The notes: generated from the letters alone by a model not told the origin. A stretch of DNA of 64,000 bases from Gnetum montanum (GCA_015680685.1 MNCI01015627.1:457090-521089), one strand, 5' to 3'; shown: positions 1-12,480, counted from the first letter of the stretch. A program made the numbers and translations.

Positions 1-194
1 ATAAAAATCATATGCCTCAAGCTTACTTAGCCATATAATCGTGACATATAGGTAAGCTTGGGAAGACAACGATCAACCAACTTGTCCTTGTTCCACAAGG
101 GTGCATAAGTACTTAGTCCTTGGAATTCGATCGGATTGTGCATGAAACACTCATATTCATATGGTTGAGCATAGGGGTACCTCACCCCTCATCA
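1..194 (+). repeat. 3' end of an Athila-like LTR (cut by window edge)
   Basis: The stretch ends in CTCATCA, the same terminus as the LTRs of elements A, B and C. It matches best the last 200 bases of the C-family LTR: the tcatatgcctc, gggaagacaacga, cttagtc, ttcgatcgga and catatggttgag words occur in the same order and spacing. No primer-binding site follows it, so it is either a 3' LTR or a solo LTR whose start lies outside the window. The next 140 bases (195-334) hold nothing I can identify. Confidence 0.7.
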
Positions 195-334
195 TACATA
201 ATCAATTCTTTTAGCATACAGAAAAATTTCTTGCTTAAGCGAATCAAGATCCACCTCATTCATATATCGAATTCTATGAAAACCACTAACTATAGTTAGA
301 GTTTCAAAATTTTTGATTAGTCAAATTTGAAAGA

Positions 335-773
335 TAGTAAAACTAAAGGGGGAACTTTATAAGACAAAAAATAGGCCTACAATCTTATATGATGTTGAAA
401 GTTAAGAAGTACAAAAGAGGCATGAATAATAAATTAGTGTGGTAGAACTATGAATGCTTTAATGGATGTTGAATGTTACTAGAAGAGATAAACTACATCA
501 TACAAATATTAGAGGAAGATTTGGAGTAGCTTCTATTTTAGATAAGCTATAAGAATGGTGGCTTAGATGGTTTAAGCATACACAGAAGATCATACAATGA
601 GCCTATAAAGAAAGGTTACTACATCACTGTTCTATGAAAGCCACCAAAAGAAAAAGAGTAAAAAAGATATGGGAAAAAGCAATCAAAGATAATTTAAAGA
701 AACCATAAATAAACAAAGATATAGCTCTTCATAAAGATGAATAATGAAAAAGAACTTATGTAGCTAATCCCAT
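335..773 (+). pseudogene. LINE (L1-type) ORF2 C-terminal fragment, left part
   Basis: Conceptual translation with stops gives the C-terminal region typical of plant L1 ORF2 proteins after the reverse transcriptase: an LKG-type segment, an RP.ILY segment, a VASILDKL segment, then LRWF.H (the LRWFGHV motif of the family) and finally VANP (family ADP). There are several stop codons and small frameshifts, so it is dead. The frame is cut at 773 by insertion of element B and resumes at 55886, where WDKA, the usual continuation of the family motif, is read. The 5' part of this LINE is missing, as is common for 5'-truncated copies. Its decay and its role as the target make it the oldest layer of the nest. 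Confidence 0.7.
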
Positions 774-1500
774 TGATGGAGCATTGTCAATTGGCTACAT
801 TAACGTAACCCCATCAATGTAGCCTTGTCATTTCATGGTTACATGTGTCAACATAAAGTCAAGTTAAGCCTATATAAATGCACATACCCACCAAATTTAT
901 GGCATGTTAAGTCAATAGTGTAGCGAAGCTCTCGCAATTTGCTTTTCCTAAAGTTGGAATATTTTCTAAGTGTTTGTGGTATGAACTAAAGTAATTGTAC
1001 ACATCTTTATTCAAGCATCATGTACTTAAACACATTGATGTGACTAGCAATAAAGATGAGATTCTTGACATTCATTGCAACACTCAGAATAGATTAATAT
1101 TTCTTACTTGCACTTTGTTCTTTATGCACTTTATATTCTTATCTTAAGTAATTAATACATTTAATAATGAATACATAAGTACGACTACTTCAAGCATACT
1201 ATTTAATGCTTAGGAATCCTAATAGTGGCCATTTGGTATGCCCAGTAATTGTAACTTGCTAACCCATTAACATTCAAGATAGTGTTTAAGATGCATACAA
1301 CAAGTGGGCTTGGATAGTTATGTTAGGATAGTTAACCTTAGAATTGTAAGATAGCTAGGATAGTTAATTATCAACCATTTATCATTCTATCAACACTTAG
1401 GCTAAATGAATATAAAAAATACAAATATAATTAAATATCATATGGCTTAACTCACACTTAACCATACATAAGAACCTACACAAGTGATAGTTAAGAAGAC
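774..1500 (+). repeat. Element B 5' LTR, left part
   Basis: Starts TGATGGAGCATTG and matches the 3' LTR at 55013 onward through shared words such as ggctacatt, tagccttgt, tatataaa and gtagagctct. It is cut after 1500 by element A; the LTR resumes at 7854. Bases 1496-1500 (AAGAC) are the left copy of A's target-site duplication. The TATA-like sequence is at 871-878. Confidence 0.85.
871..878 (+). promoter_or_regulatory. TATA box of element B 5' LTR
   Basis: TATATAAA about 100 bases into the LTR. The same octamer stands at the equivalent place in the 3' LTR (55124-55131), so it is conserved between the two copies and is the likely core promoter of B. Confidence 0.55.
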
Positions 1501-2337
1501 TAATGAGTCATGATTTGCTTAGCCTTAAAATTGGAGCCTTGTTATTGGAGCCCCGACATTAGGTACGTGATGTCAAGCTCTGGATGTGAGATTGAGGTAT
1601 ATATGCTGGCCTATAAATATAGTGCCTAGGCTTTAGTTTTTCATAGTTTTGTCAATAGAGTAGCCGAACTCTTGTAGCTTTATTTCGTAATCTTAGAGAA
1701 TAGTCAATGAGTGCCCATAGAGTGGATCTAAGTTAGTTGTATGATGCCTTATTCAACTGGAAATGTACCTAGACATATTCCATGAATGGAAATAAGATCA
1801 AGATTGATATTTATTCATTACAACACTTTGACTTAGATTACATTTACTTTTCATGTAATTTACTTTTCATGTATTGAGTTAATATTTACATTTTCATGCA
1901 TGTTAATTAATTAAGCACATAAGTATGATTGCTTTGAGCATGTATATGACTCTTGGCAATCCCACAATGCTTAATGTTTGGAACCTAGCAGTGTTATATG
2001 TGTTCAAGATGTGCATGTGAAGTGGGATGAGATACTTATGTTAGGGTAGTTGATTATTAATTAGCAATTAGATTAGTTGAATTGATTACAAATTAAGTTT
2101 CAACCTATTGTTAATTGTAGAACAATAAAATATAAAATAATAAAAATCATATGCCTCACTTTGGACTAAATCATACGTGACAAAGTTGCCACTAGTCTAA
2201 GTCGGAAGATAGTGAACTACGATCAAGGCATAGCGATCTAGATGCCACAACTAGTCCCATCCATGGAATTTGATTGGATCATGCGTGAATGCTTATGATT
2301 CATATGGTTGGGCATAGGGGTATCTCACTGCTCATCA
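1501..2337 (+). repeat. Element A 5' LTR
   Basis: Begins TAATGAGTCATG (TGATGAG with one change) and ends CTCATCA, giving inverted termini. It aligns to 6985-7848 over its length with many substitutions. TATAAATA at 1612-1619 is a plausible TATA box; the 3' LTR has TATAAGTA in the same place (7111-7118). Confidence 0.88.
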
Positions 2338-2338
2338 T

Positions 2339-2356
2339 TGGTGTCATTATCGAGGA
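2339..2356 (+). other. Element A primer-binding site (tRNA-Asp type)
   Basis: TGGTGTCATTATCGAGGA directly follows the LTR. It fits the complement of the 3' end of plant tRNA-Asp (TGGCGCCGTTGCCGGGGA); the differences are mostly C-to-T or G-to-A changes expected from decay of methylated CpG. Confidence 0.75.
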
Positions 2357-2469
2357 TGGTGCTAGTTATCAAGATTAGTTATATTATACATGATCGCTGT
2401 AAAGGTATTAATGATTTATCTTTTAGAAAACATTAATAGTTTAAGTCACAAACATTATTAGACAAAACC

Positions 2470-4460
2470 ATGTCTTCTTCACATAGGATCCAAAATGCAT
2501 CGTATGATGAGAACACTTGTAGGAGAAATGATAGGATATATACTGAAGAAAATTGGAGTGAACAACCTCAAACAGGTGTTTCCTATCCTCATTTAGATCC
2601 TTACTACACCCAAAGACTACATTCAACTGGTGTAGATAATCCTATAGGAGATGGAGAAAGTCCTAGAATAAGGAGGGCCTCAAGGCCTAGGACCTCCTCT
2701 AAACTTAGAAAAGATAAATCAAGGGACCATGGGGAAAACTATAGAAGCCATGGTGATTCTCCTAGTTTCTCATCTTCCTCTTCCTCTTCAACGTCTAGTT
2801 CTAACAAAGATGAATGTAGGTATAGAGATAGAGCTCCACTATGGGGTCAAGATAAACATAGAAATAAAATCCAAGGGAAAATCAAATACATCACAATGAG
2901 CATAGACAAGATCATCATAATCAAACAAATAGAAATAGAAATAGAAATTTTCATCACAACATGTCTGATGATGATGAACCCTTATTGGCCACTAAGAGCT
3001 TGATGTAGATTATAGAGGTAATTAAGATACCTCATAGGCATCGCAAGGAAAGTTGCCTACCTAGGATTGATATTAATAATATCCCTAAGTTTATGGGAGG
3101 CTATGATTTTGATCCACAACATCATCTACAAGCCTTCCATGATGCATGTGCCTTATACAACATTGAAAGTGGGTGGCAAAAGCTTAAGCTCTTTCCTAGG
3201 ACACTAATCGACAAAACTAAAAGTCGGTATAGATTGTTGGAACCAAGTTTCATTCATTAGTGGTTCACAATGCTGGAAATTTTCAATGGAAAATACGAAA
3301 CCTATGCATGAGTGTCCAACCTAAGAAAAGAAATCCAAGAGTGGAACCAAGAAAATCATGAACCCTTGGAAGTGGCCTTGGAAATATACTATTCACTACT
3401 ACATAGATGCCTGGGCCATGGTTTCTTTAAGGAAATGCAACTTTTTCACATCATAGATGGGCTTTGTAACAAAACAAGGGAGACCCTTGGGATGTATGCT
3501 CCAAGTTAATTATATAAGCTACGAATCCATCAGATCAAAGAGTTAATCAAGCATGTGGCGAAAGAAGAAGGAGAGCTATGTAGACAAGTGAATGTAAAGA
3601 AAAATAACTGGGATCCAACTCTGCAAAAGAAAAGCATTCATATCTATGATAAAAAAAAGAAGCAACTCTTGATGAGATGATTTTACAATGAACCTTGCCA
3701 ATACAAAATTCTATCATTGAGCTTGAAGCAAAGTTGGATAAGATGTCTAAATTGATGGATGAGAAAGTTAAAACTTGTAAAGAAATCATAGAAGAGAGAG
3801 TAGCACAAAAAAAATCAAGTGGTCACACAAAAAGGAGGAAAAAGAACCAAGAAATAGCTAGGAACACTTTTTCAACAAGAAGGGAAAATGGCCATAGAAG
3901 AAGAGGTTATAGACTCAACCATCGAAGAGGATGGTGGATGTGACATTTGGCTATATGACCATCCAAAGGGCCATTGCCTAGTCTTGTTGCATCTACATGA
4001 GTGTTGGGAAGGGACATTAAATCTAAAGTTTGTACAGAAGTACATGCCTAGGAGATTTTCTTTTCTATGCAATAATTTTAGACAACCCCAAAACCAACCA
4101 TAGTATCCTAGGAGGACTTATTACTAGCCTCAACACTGGCATCAATGGCAGTGGAAACAACCATAGTCATGGGGGAGGTCACCACCAAACCAACCATATC
4201 CTTCCTACCAACTAAACCCACACGAATATTATGTTCAACACCATGTTTCACCAACTAGTTCTACTTTCTCTACCTTAAATCATTGCTACCACTCTTTCTA
4301 ATATCATTATCCCACAACATCTTATACGAGATCACCACCTCACACCTCTCACCCTACATCATATCCTCAATATTCTCATACTCACCTCCACCATATGTCA
4401 CCTCCAATAACATAGGAAAGTTCAACATCATAACATCAATGAGAGGATGTCACTTGTGAT
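2470..4460 (+). pseudogene. Element A gag (degenerate)
   Basis: The ATG at 2470 starts MSSSHRIQ, and the homologous frames of B and C start similarly (MASS, MSSS). A Ser/Lys/Asp/His-rich N-terminal part with a poly-Ser tract near 2770-2800 is followed at about 3060-3560 by the retroviral-type gag core: PKFMGGYD, LQAFHDAC, KLKLFPRTL, VSNLRKEI and LLHRCLGHG motifs align with the same blocks in B and C. An acidic stretch and a Gln/His/Pro/Tyr-rich tail follow to about 4.46 kb. The frame is broken by several stops and shifts. No CCHC zinc knuckle was seen. This would be the structural particle protein of A, and it is the only coding remnant the element has. Confidence 0.75.
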
Positions 4461-6970
4461 ATGAAGATACATGTAAATGATAATGCTAGTAGATCTCAAC
4501 CAAAGACTCAGAAATGTCCCTTCTGGAGGAAAGGTTGTAAGTCAAAGCAAAACACTCATGGACCTACTACATCACCTGAAATAGCACAAGGCTAATCTAA
4601 TGCAACTACCTTCCTTACAAAAATTATGTCTCCTAATCATATGTAAAAGCTAATAACCATCACCACTCCAACACAAGAGATAAATGATAAACCTATCATT
4701 GTGGAGAGATAGAAGGATCCATGCATCACCAATAATGATAAAGGGTGCAGTTGTGGGTTAGAAGTTCAAAATATTAACACAACTCCTATACTGACCCACC
4801 ATAAAGTTCAAGAGCAAGTGTGTGAGCAAAAGCCACTCTACACAGTAGCCACTAAACCAAAAGACACCTAGTGGCTTGAAAATGAGAATATAAAACTATC
4901 TCAAAGATGTATGGAAGTAACTAATTTGCTTATCAGTTCTGAAATTTTCTAATTCTTCATATGTTTTCCATTTCTTAATATTTTTCTTTTCTTTATATTT
5001 TTCTCTTTTTGAGTCATTCTCGTTATGTTTTATGAATTTCTTTTATGTTTTTATTAATAAAATTGCCAAGTCATGATGCAAAAGTCAACACTATGTGTTG
5101 GGTTTTTTTTTGTGCTATGTTATTAAGATGATTGGGTAAGTAATTGTGTAAAGTAGTGAGACCACCTCATCCATCCCTCTAGTTCTTTGAATAAAAGGTC
5201 TTTTTCATAAAAACAATTTGGTTCTTTGTTTTATGAAACTAAAATTAATTAATGATCATTGTATCTTGAAGAAAGAGGGAACAAACATGTGGGAATGGCA
5301 AAGGGTGTGACCTCAAGGGGACTTGTTGGGGTGTCTTCTTAATGTCCTTCATGTGGTTTATGACTCCTCTTGAAATATATCATCACTCCTCTGTTGACCA
5401 ATAAAAAGAAAGCTTTATCTTTGCATGGTGTGGTTCCCATAAAAAAAAAGAGAAGAAAAAGAAAAACAAAAATGAAAAAACAATAATGGGAATTCAAAGA
5501 ACATCCCTTAAACAAAATAATAGGCTACAAGCATTGGTTATGGGGCTGGGAAGACATGTTATCCAAGTCTAAAGACACCCCTTTAACTAAGGCCCTTCCT
5601 TCCTTCTTCTCTTTTTGGAGTGATGGTTATTCTTTGAGGTGGTTGTGGACTCATGGTGGTTGGCAGGATGGAACACATCAATGTGAGGTCACTGTTCATG
5701 GTATGAACTTGGTTTGAACTTGGATGGATAGGTATGTTGATTATTTTAATTGCACTTGTTACAAAAACCTGTTGTGGACATGGTTAAGTACCTTGCATCC
5801 TAATCTTTGCAATCACTTCTCATTCCATTATTCACCTTACTGTTGCATGCCATTATGAGCCTTTTGGTTTTGTGTAGTATAGTGCAACATCCTAACAATG
5901 GTAGTTGTGTGTTTTTTGGAACAAAGGCATGGTCTACATTTAACTTCTCGAGTGCCCATGGACATCTAGAGAAGTGGCTATGCAAGGGCATTATGGCAAG
6001 AGCCTACTTTGGGGAGGACCTACTTGCATAACTTTTGTTGATCATGGATTTGAACTAACCTTCACATCTTCAAGAACATTAATGATAGTTTCTCTAAATT
6101 TATGCATAATTTTGGGACTACGTTTCATTTGTTTCATTAATTTTTCCTACTTTTCTATTTTCATATCCATTAATATTTCTTGGCCATCTTCTGAATTAGA
6201 CCTTTGGTTTTAATTATTTAAAGACCTATGTGCTTTTGAGGTTACACTTATTAGTCATGGGGGCTAGAGATGCTTACTTTAAAACTTTTTCAAACATCAT
6301 GGTAACTAATAGTAATTGATCAAAATAATGTGAACAACTTAATGATTGTAGTTACCACATAGCCTTGGACAAAGTATGCTATAATCACCTTGTGCTTAAA
6401 CAAAAACTAAGGGATCCAACAAGGGTTAACTATTAAGGAAAATTTACCACAGCTAATGTTGATCCTTTGGTGACTACAGGTGATGCTAAAAGAAACATCT
6501 AAGGAATAAGGTCTTTTGCTAGGCATGAAAACAAAGCCAAGAGAGGGAAAATAGAGGATATGACCATGGACACATCATAGCACATACAAGATAGTAGCTC
6601 AAGGTTCACATGTTTGCTAGATCCATGCTACAATGAGAAGAAATTTCAATCCACCCTTCAAGAAGGTTTTGAATAACTAGAGAAGGACTGACATAACAAT
6701 TAAGGTTAAAAGTTTACTACCACTAAGGAAAACAAGAAGAATCATCTTTAGTATATTTTTAAGGACCTCTACAAATTTTGTAATCTTCAATGTCTATCCA
6801 ATCTTTTTGTCACTTTGTCATTTTGTATGCATCCACTTGAATAAAATTCTGTAATGAAGTACTCAAAGTTAGTCAATATAGTTTGCATATTAGTCAATAA
6901 TCCCATACCTTTCCAATATTTTATAAGGAACTTGTTACTCATTTTTTTAACTCAAGGATGAGTTTTCATT
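4461..6970 (+). other. Element A remnant: deleted pol junction and 3' noncoding region
   Basis: Around 4840-4930 the sequence resembles B just after protease (B about 11330-11420). At about 4945 it changes to a T-rich stretch resembling B after integrase (about 14390-14480). The whole RT, RNase H and integrase interval is therefore absent, and protease is largely missing too. From 5290 to 5640 it matches B 14700-15160, a noncoding block shared by both elements. From 6240 to 6900 there are traces of a 3' ORF with stops. No open frame of note remains. Confidence 0.6.
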
Positions 6971-6984
6971 TAGTTGTGGGGGTA
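6971..6984 (+). other. Element A polypurine tract
   Basis: TAGTTGTGGGGGTA ends immediately before the 3' LTR. Almost the same word precedes the 3' LTRs of B (55001-55012) and C (52035-52046), which supports its role as plus-strand primer. Confidence 0.7.
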
Positions 6985-7848
6985 TGATGAGTCATGATTT
7001 GCCTAGCTTTGACATCGAAGCCCTAACATCAGAGTTATGATGTTGGGTACACAACATCAAGGGTTTGGATGCGACATTGGGTATCCAATGTTGAGGTATA
7101 TACATTGGCCTATAAGTATAGCACCTGGGCTCTAGTTTTGCATAAGGTTTTCATAGTTTTGTCAATAGAGTAGCCAAATTCTTACAACTTTATTTTGTAA
7201 TCTTAGAGAACAATCAATGAATGCCCATAGAGTGGATTTGAATTAGTTGTATGAAGTCTTATTTGACTAGCAATGTACTTGGACATATTCCATGAATGGT
7301 AATAAGTTCGAGATTGATTCTTATTCATTATAGTACTTTGACTTAGATTACATTTACTTTCCATGCAATTTACTTTTCATGTACTTAGTTAATATTTACA
7401 TTTTCATGCATGTTAATTAATTAAGCACATAAGTATGATGGATTTGAGCATGCATATGACTCTTGATAATCCTAGCAACACTTAACATTTTGAAGCTAGT
7501 AGCATTATATGTGTTCAAGATGTGCATGGGAAGTGGGATCAGATACTTATGTTAGGGTAGTTGATTATTAATTAGCAATTAAATTAGTTGAATTGATTAC
7601 AAATTGAGTTTCAACATATTGTTAATTGTAGGATAATAAAATATAAAATAATAAAAATGCTATGCCTCACTCTAGACTAAACCATACATGACAAAGCTAC
7701 CACTAGTCCAAGTGGGAAGACAATGAACTACAATCAAGGCATCGCGATCTAGATGCCACAACTAGTCCCATCCATAGAATTCGATCAAATCATGTGTGAA
7801 TGCTTATGATTCATATGGTTGAGCATAGGGGTACCTTACCGCTCATCA
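6985..7848 (+). repeat. Element A 3' LTR
   Basis: Starts TGATGAGTCATG after the purine tract and ends CTCATCA, followed by the right TSD copy AAGAC (7849-7853). It is 864 bp long against 837 bp for the 5' LTR; many point differences and small indels indicate an old insertion. Confidence 0.88.
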
Positions 7849-7990
7849 AAGACAACAATCATACATTTCCTTTAATCACCATCTTTGTTTATATACACAC
7901 TTAGGAGCTAAGTCCATGGAATTCAACCATATCACTAGTGCATGTTTGGGATTTGTATGATTGGGCATAGGAAATAATCGTTACTCATCA
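7849..7990 (+). repeat. Element B 5' LTR, right part
   Basis: Continues B's LTR after element A: words such as atcatacatttcctt, cacttaggag and ctagtgca match the 3' LTR around 55750-55830. It ends CTCATCA. The first five bases are A's right target-site duplication. Confidence 0.82.
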
Positions 7991-7991
7991 T

Positions 7992-8009
7992 TGGTGCCAT
8001 TTCTAGGGA
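7992..8009 (+). other. Element B primer-binding site (tRNA-Asp type)
   Basis: TGGTGCCATTTCTAGGGA, one base after the LTR. It matches the tRNA-Asp complement at most positions and has the same location as the sites of A and C. Confidence 0.72.
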
Positions 8010-8135
8010 ATTTGTTTAGCCAAGTGTGCTAAAAACGAAAAGATAGGCACATCATACAAAGACATTTTAAGGATCATTTAACAATAAATCATTAAGGAGA
8101 TAAGAGCAAGCACACTATTCTTAGCAAACGCTAAC

Positions 8136-10560
8136 ATGGCTTCTTCTTGTAGGGATGAGTCTCCACCATTTATAGGCAAAACCAATCAAAGATAGAAGGT
8201 CCAAAAAATACCCCAACAACTTTGTGTTATTTACACCCATCTAGATCCTTACAGCTCATATTTCACTTTCATCCTATATTAGGATCAGCAGCTACAATTT
8301 AGGGATATGAAGGCAACATTGTGTTACCTCTCGACCGATCTATTATTTTCATGTTAATGAAAAATATCTTTAGGCTAGGCATCATTGCACTTAATGTAGA
8401 GTATGAAGTTCAAGACCACATTTATTAGGATTATCACCCCATCGATGCTCAACAAAAGAAGGATTGGCAGGTGGAAGCTTGACATGAGGCTTCTAAAGGT
8501 AAGAGGGTTCCAACCTAGTGATTCTTGCAGCAACATAAAGAAGATGAGGACTTCTTTGTGGGCCAATCCCAATACAAAAAATCTCCTCCTTTCTCTAGTG
8601 AGGAGACCCTTAACTAAAGGTTGTAATCAATTGTAGAGAACTCACATGAGGGAAAGAATGGTTCTTAGGACCAAGGGACCTCAAATGATAACGACCATAG
8701 CCATTCATCGAAAAGCAAGGATAATGACAAGCATAAAGATAAGGAAAAATGAAAGGATTAGGGTAGTGATCAAAGAAGAGCAACTAGCAAGCATCGTTCT
8801 AGTGCCAATTCTTCTCCTTCCTCACCCTCATCATCATCCTCATCATCTTTTTCCTCGAACTCTGATAAGAGGAGTAGAGGTTGAGACAAACGAAAGAACA
8901 ACCATGATTAGTATGGAGATGAATGGTAGGATAGAGATGAATGTAGGTATCACCAAGATAATAGAGAATAGAGATAGGAACAACAACAAAGGGAGGAGGA
9001 TCATCGAGAAAGAAGGCATAGTAGGACTCATCATAGACATCGTGGACATGATTGGGACCATCGAGATTATTATGACTATGAAGAGCCTTTGCTGGCTACC
9101 AGAAATATGTTAAAAATTTTAGAGATAGTTAGAATTTTAAGTAGGCACTTAAAAGATAGTCAAATCAAGAGGTTGGATATGAACAATATTCCTAGATTCA
9201 AAGGGGGTTATGACTCAGATCCATAGAAGCATCTGTAGGCTTTTCATGATGCTTGTGCCGTATAGAACATTAAAAATGAATGGCAGAAATTGAAACTATT
9301 CCCAAGGATACTTATTAAGGAAGATAAAAGCTAGTATTGGTCCTTAGAGCTAGAATCTATTCACTAATGAAGTATGATGTTGGAGCTTTTCAACAACATG
9401 TACTAAACCTACTCTAGAGTGTCCAACTTGCAGAGGTAGATCTAAGGATGGAAACAAGGAAATCGTGAGTCCTCAACTATAGCCTTGGATAGGTACTATT
9501 CTCTTTTACACCGATGCCCAAGCCATGAATACTGCTAAAGAAATTAGTTGCACTATATCATACATGGGCTTAGGAATGAAACAACAAAAACTCTTGGTGT
9601 CTATGCTCAAGAAAGAATTTTTGAGCTATGGGTCCATTAGATCCAAAGGCTAATAGATTATTAGGTGGCCAAAGAAGAAGATGAGCTTAAAAAACATGAA
9701 AGTGAAGAAGAGTACAACAAGAATCCCTCCATTCACAAAAGGGAGGTATGTTTCTGTGATTCTGAGCAGAAGGCACCTCTTGATGAAGTGGTGTAGATGA
9801 AAATCTTATCGATACAAAAATTTATCATCAAAATATTCACTAAGGTAGACAAGATGTCGAACTCAGATGAAAAGTTTCAAATAACTCTAAAGATCGTAGG
9901 TGAATGAAGAGACCAAGGGGGTAGTGTTCAAGAAAGAAAGAAGAAAAAGGATGTAGAACAAAGATATCATAAAAAAAGAGTAATGTTATAGGATAACAGT
10001 AGAGGAGGTTGTAAATTTTGAAAAAAAAATGATGATCATTTTGACATTTTCCAATATGAACATCCTAAGGGATGTTGTTTAGTGTTGCCACGCTTGCACA
10101 AATCTAGGATGTATGCATTAAATCCTAGATTGATAAAATGGTAAGCACTTAGTTGGTTGCCTTATTCATAAAGAAATAGTAGGCAACAGTTCCATGAACA
10201 AATGTATTATCTAAATGAAGTGCCTCCTCAATCACAGGAGTAGTATTAGCAATGGCAACACCCATAGTCGTGGGAGATGCCAACACCAGAACAACAATAT
10301 CCTTATAGGCAACTTAATCCCTATAGATACTATGTCTAGTAGCTTGTATCCTCGCATGACTCCTGTAGCCATGCCTCCTTTCCTTACCACTACTATCCTT
10401 CAGAATTCTATAGAGCATCTTCTCCAAGGGGGAAGTCTCCTTTTACCTTTAATCTTCCTCAACACTCATCAACACTTGAACCACAACCAACCACACCTTT
10501 GCTACTTGCTCCATCTATGTGGGGTGAAATTTCCATGTAGCAATAATAAAGAAATGCTAT
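8136..10560 (+). pseudogene. Element B gag (degenerate)
   Basis: The ATG at 8136 begins MASSCRDE, matching the N-termini of A and C gag. The N-terminal third is Ser/Lys/Asp/His/Arg-rich with a long serine run near 8810-8870. The gag core lies at about 9160-9660, with NIPRFKGGYDSDP, FHDACAV, KLKLFPRIL, YSRVSNL and LLHRCPSH blocks in the same order as in A and C. A Gln/Pro/Tyr-rich tail (about 10220-10450) holds one copy of the repeat that is doubled in C. Stops and frameshifts occur throughout. It would encode the particle protein of B, in the usual position upstream of protease. No CCHC zinc knuckle was seen. Confidence 0.75.
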
Positions 10561-10829
10561 GAGGGTAGTGAGTCTATAGCTGGATATCCATCTAAGTGGC
10601 CTTGAACCCAAGCCTCATAAAAGGCTATTCTTCAAGATCAGCAGTTCCACGAAACCCTCACAAACACCTATGGTTACCAACCCTGCTACTTCTACATTTA
10701 AGAGTCCTTTAGAGCCACCTTCAAACTAAAAATCTTTCCAAATCCATACTATCATGTTAACCCATGCAGTCATGGATTGGATAAAGGCCAACCACCTTTC
10801 TAGGAAGTTATCCTAGGATTCTCCTCATC

Positions 10830-11150
10830 TACTTATAGGTCATAGAAAATGAACCATGCAAGACTCTTTTGAATTCAGGTTTTGGAGTTAACTTGATTTC
10901 TCAAAAAATGTACAAAGCTTAAAACCTACCTCCTTTGAAAAAGAGCAACATTAGATTAGAGTTGGTAGATCAATCCATCATTATTCCTTTGAGATTAGTG
11001 AAGGACATTTTGATCACCATCTATGGGTGGTCCTATCCTATTGATTTCCTAGTAATCCATGTGGAAAATTATAAGGGGGACTTCTCTATCATTATGGAAA
11101 GGACATGGTTAAGCACAATAGATACCAAAATGAGGATTTGAAACCTTTCC
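10830..11150 (+). pseudogene. Element B aspartic protease, catalytic Asp replaced
   Basis: The frame reads LLNSGFGVNLIS at about 10866-10901, the place of the retroviral-type D-S/T-G active site, followed by LPPLKKS and then about 60 residues of open frame (10935-11141) with VIHVENYKGDF and IMERTW. The homologous part of C reads LLDSGSRVNLIS, so the catalytic Asp has become Asn in B (codon AAT at 10872-10874). A protease of this family should mature Gag-Pol; this copy should be inactive. It follows gag and precedes RT in normal Ty3/gypsy order. Confidence 0.7.
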
Positions 11151-11529
11151 TTAGAAATTTCCAAGGAAAATGAATTTAAAAAACTTAAGAAGAAGAGAGT
11201 TCCATGCAACACATACAGTTACACAATGTGCCATTATGTGTAGAAACTATGGACCATCAAAGACACATCACTTCAAGCATGCAACTAGTATGCTAAAAAA
11301 TTAGTGATTTAAAGGTGCCTATATGTAGTACACAAAAAAGAAGGTACCTAGTGGCTAATAGTGGATAATCAAACTGAATCAACCATGTGCATGGAACTAG
11401 CTGAGAGCCTTACTAGTACATATGTGGAAAGCATGGATAAAATGGAGCAAATTTGTTGCCATATCTCTAATGAAAAAAGTCAAATGGATTGGGGAGAGTT
11501 AGAGATCCTTGATAACTTCAAGTAAGAAC

Positions 11530-12480
11530 CCCTTGAATTAAAGGCTCTACCAGTAGACATGGAATATGCTTTTCTCAATAATGGCAAGAAGATGATCATC
11601 AATGCCAAACTTACTCCTCAACAAAAATAGAAATTGTTGAAAGTGAAAAAAAATGGCCAATAATCTTTGCTTGGTCATATCATTAACTAATAAGAATAGA
11701 TCCCCAAATATGCCAACATCGTATCTACATAGTCTCCTCCATCAAGCTAAAGAGGAAACCATAACACCAATTGAACCTAAAACTCAAGTAGATTATCAAG
11801 GAGGAGATTAAGCAGCTCCTCAAAGTTGGGTTCATCTACTTGATTATAGATAACAAATGGGTTAGCCCACTTGTTATCATTTGAAAGAAAGGAGGTAAAT
11901 GCAGAGTCTGCATAGAATTTTGGTTGTTGAAAATTAGCAACATACAAGGACCACTTTTCGTTGCCACTATTGGACTATGTGTTGGATACCATAATAAGAC
12001 ATTACTATTACAGCTTTCTAGATGATTATAGTAGCTATAACCAAATCCAAATAGCACTGAAGGACTAAGACAAAACTACATTCATAAGTTCTTGGGGGAC
12101 TTTTGCATATAGGAAGATGTCCTTTGTCCTATGCAATGTGCTTGTCACATTCCAACCCTCAGAATCTTTTAACAATAAATTGGTAGTAGGGTAGAAGTCT
12201 TCATGGATGACTTCTCTACCTATGGGCTACATTTGAGCAAGTCTTGGACCACCTTGAGCAAGTACTTCAAAGCTACATGGAGACCAATTTGAGACTTTAC
12301 TAGCAAAAAAATCATTTGATGATCCAAGAAGGCATTATCTTGGATCATAGAATTTCCAACAAAGGGATCGAGGTGGACCCAAATAAAGTATGGATCATCT
12401 AGAGAATCACTAGTCAATTAGAAATGGTGAAAGATGTAAGATCATTCCTTAGTCACATTGGTTATTACATGCACTTCATT
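11530..12480 (+). pseudogene. Element B reverse transcriptase (degenerate)
   Basis: Segments of the Athila-type RT are read across at least two frames: KMIINAKLTP near 11590, GGKCRVCIEFW near 11890, FLDDYSSYNQIQIAL near 12015-12060, TTFISSWGTFAYRKMSFVLCN near 12070-12140, and the catalytic box FMDDF at 12200-12214, which is intact. Downstream are the KGIEVDPNK-like and SFLGH-like blocks to about 12470. It would copy the element's RNA into DNA in the cytoplasm. Frameshifts and stops make it non-functional although the catalytic box survives. Confidence 0.78.

Larger units (their letters stand above)
1501..7848 (+). mobile_element. Element A: gag-only, non-autonomous Athila-like retrotransposon
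   Basis: Two LTRs (1501-2337 and 6985-7848), a primer-binding site, a purine-rich tract and a perfect 5-bp target-site duplication AAGAC (1496-1500 and 7849-7853) define a 6.35-kb element inserted in the 5' LTR of B. The insertion point can be checked against B's uninterrupted 3' LTR near 55740, where the two flanks read as continuous sequence. The interior has a decayed gag but no protease, RT, RNase H or integrase: sequence similar to B around 11.42 kb joins directly to sequence similar to B around 14.38 kb. It would have depended on a full element of the same family for movement. Confidence 0.88.
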
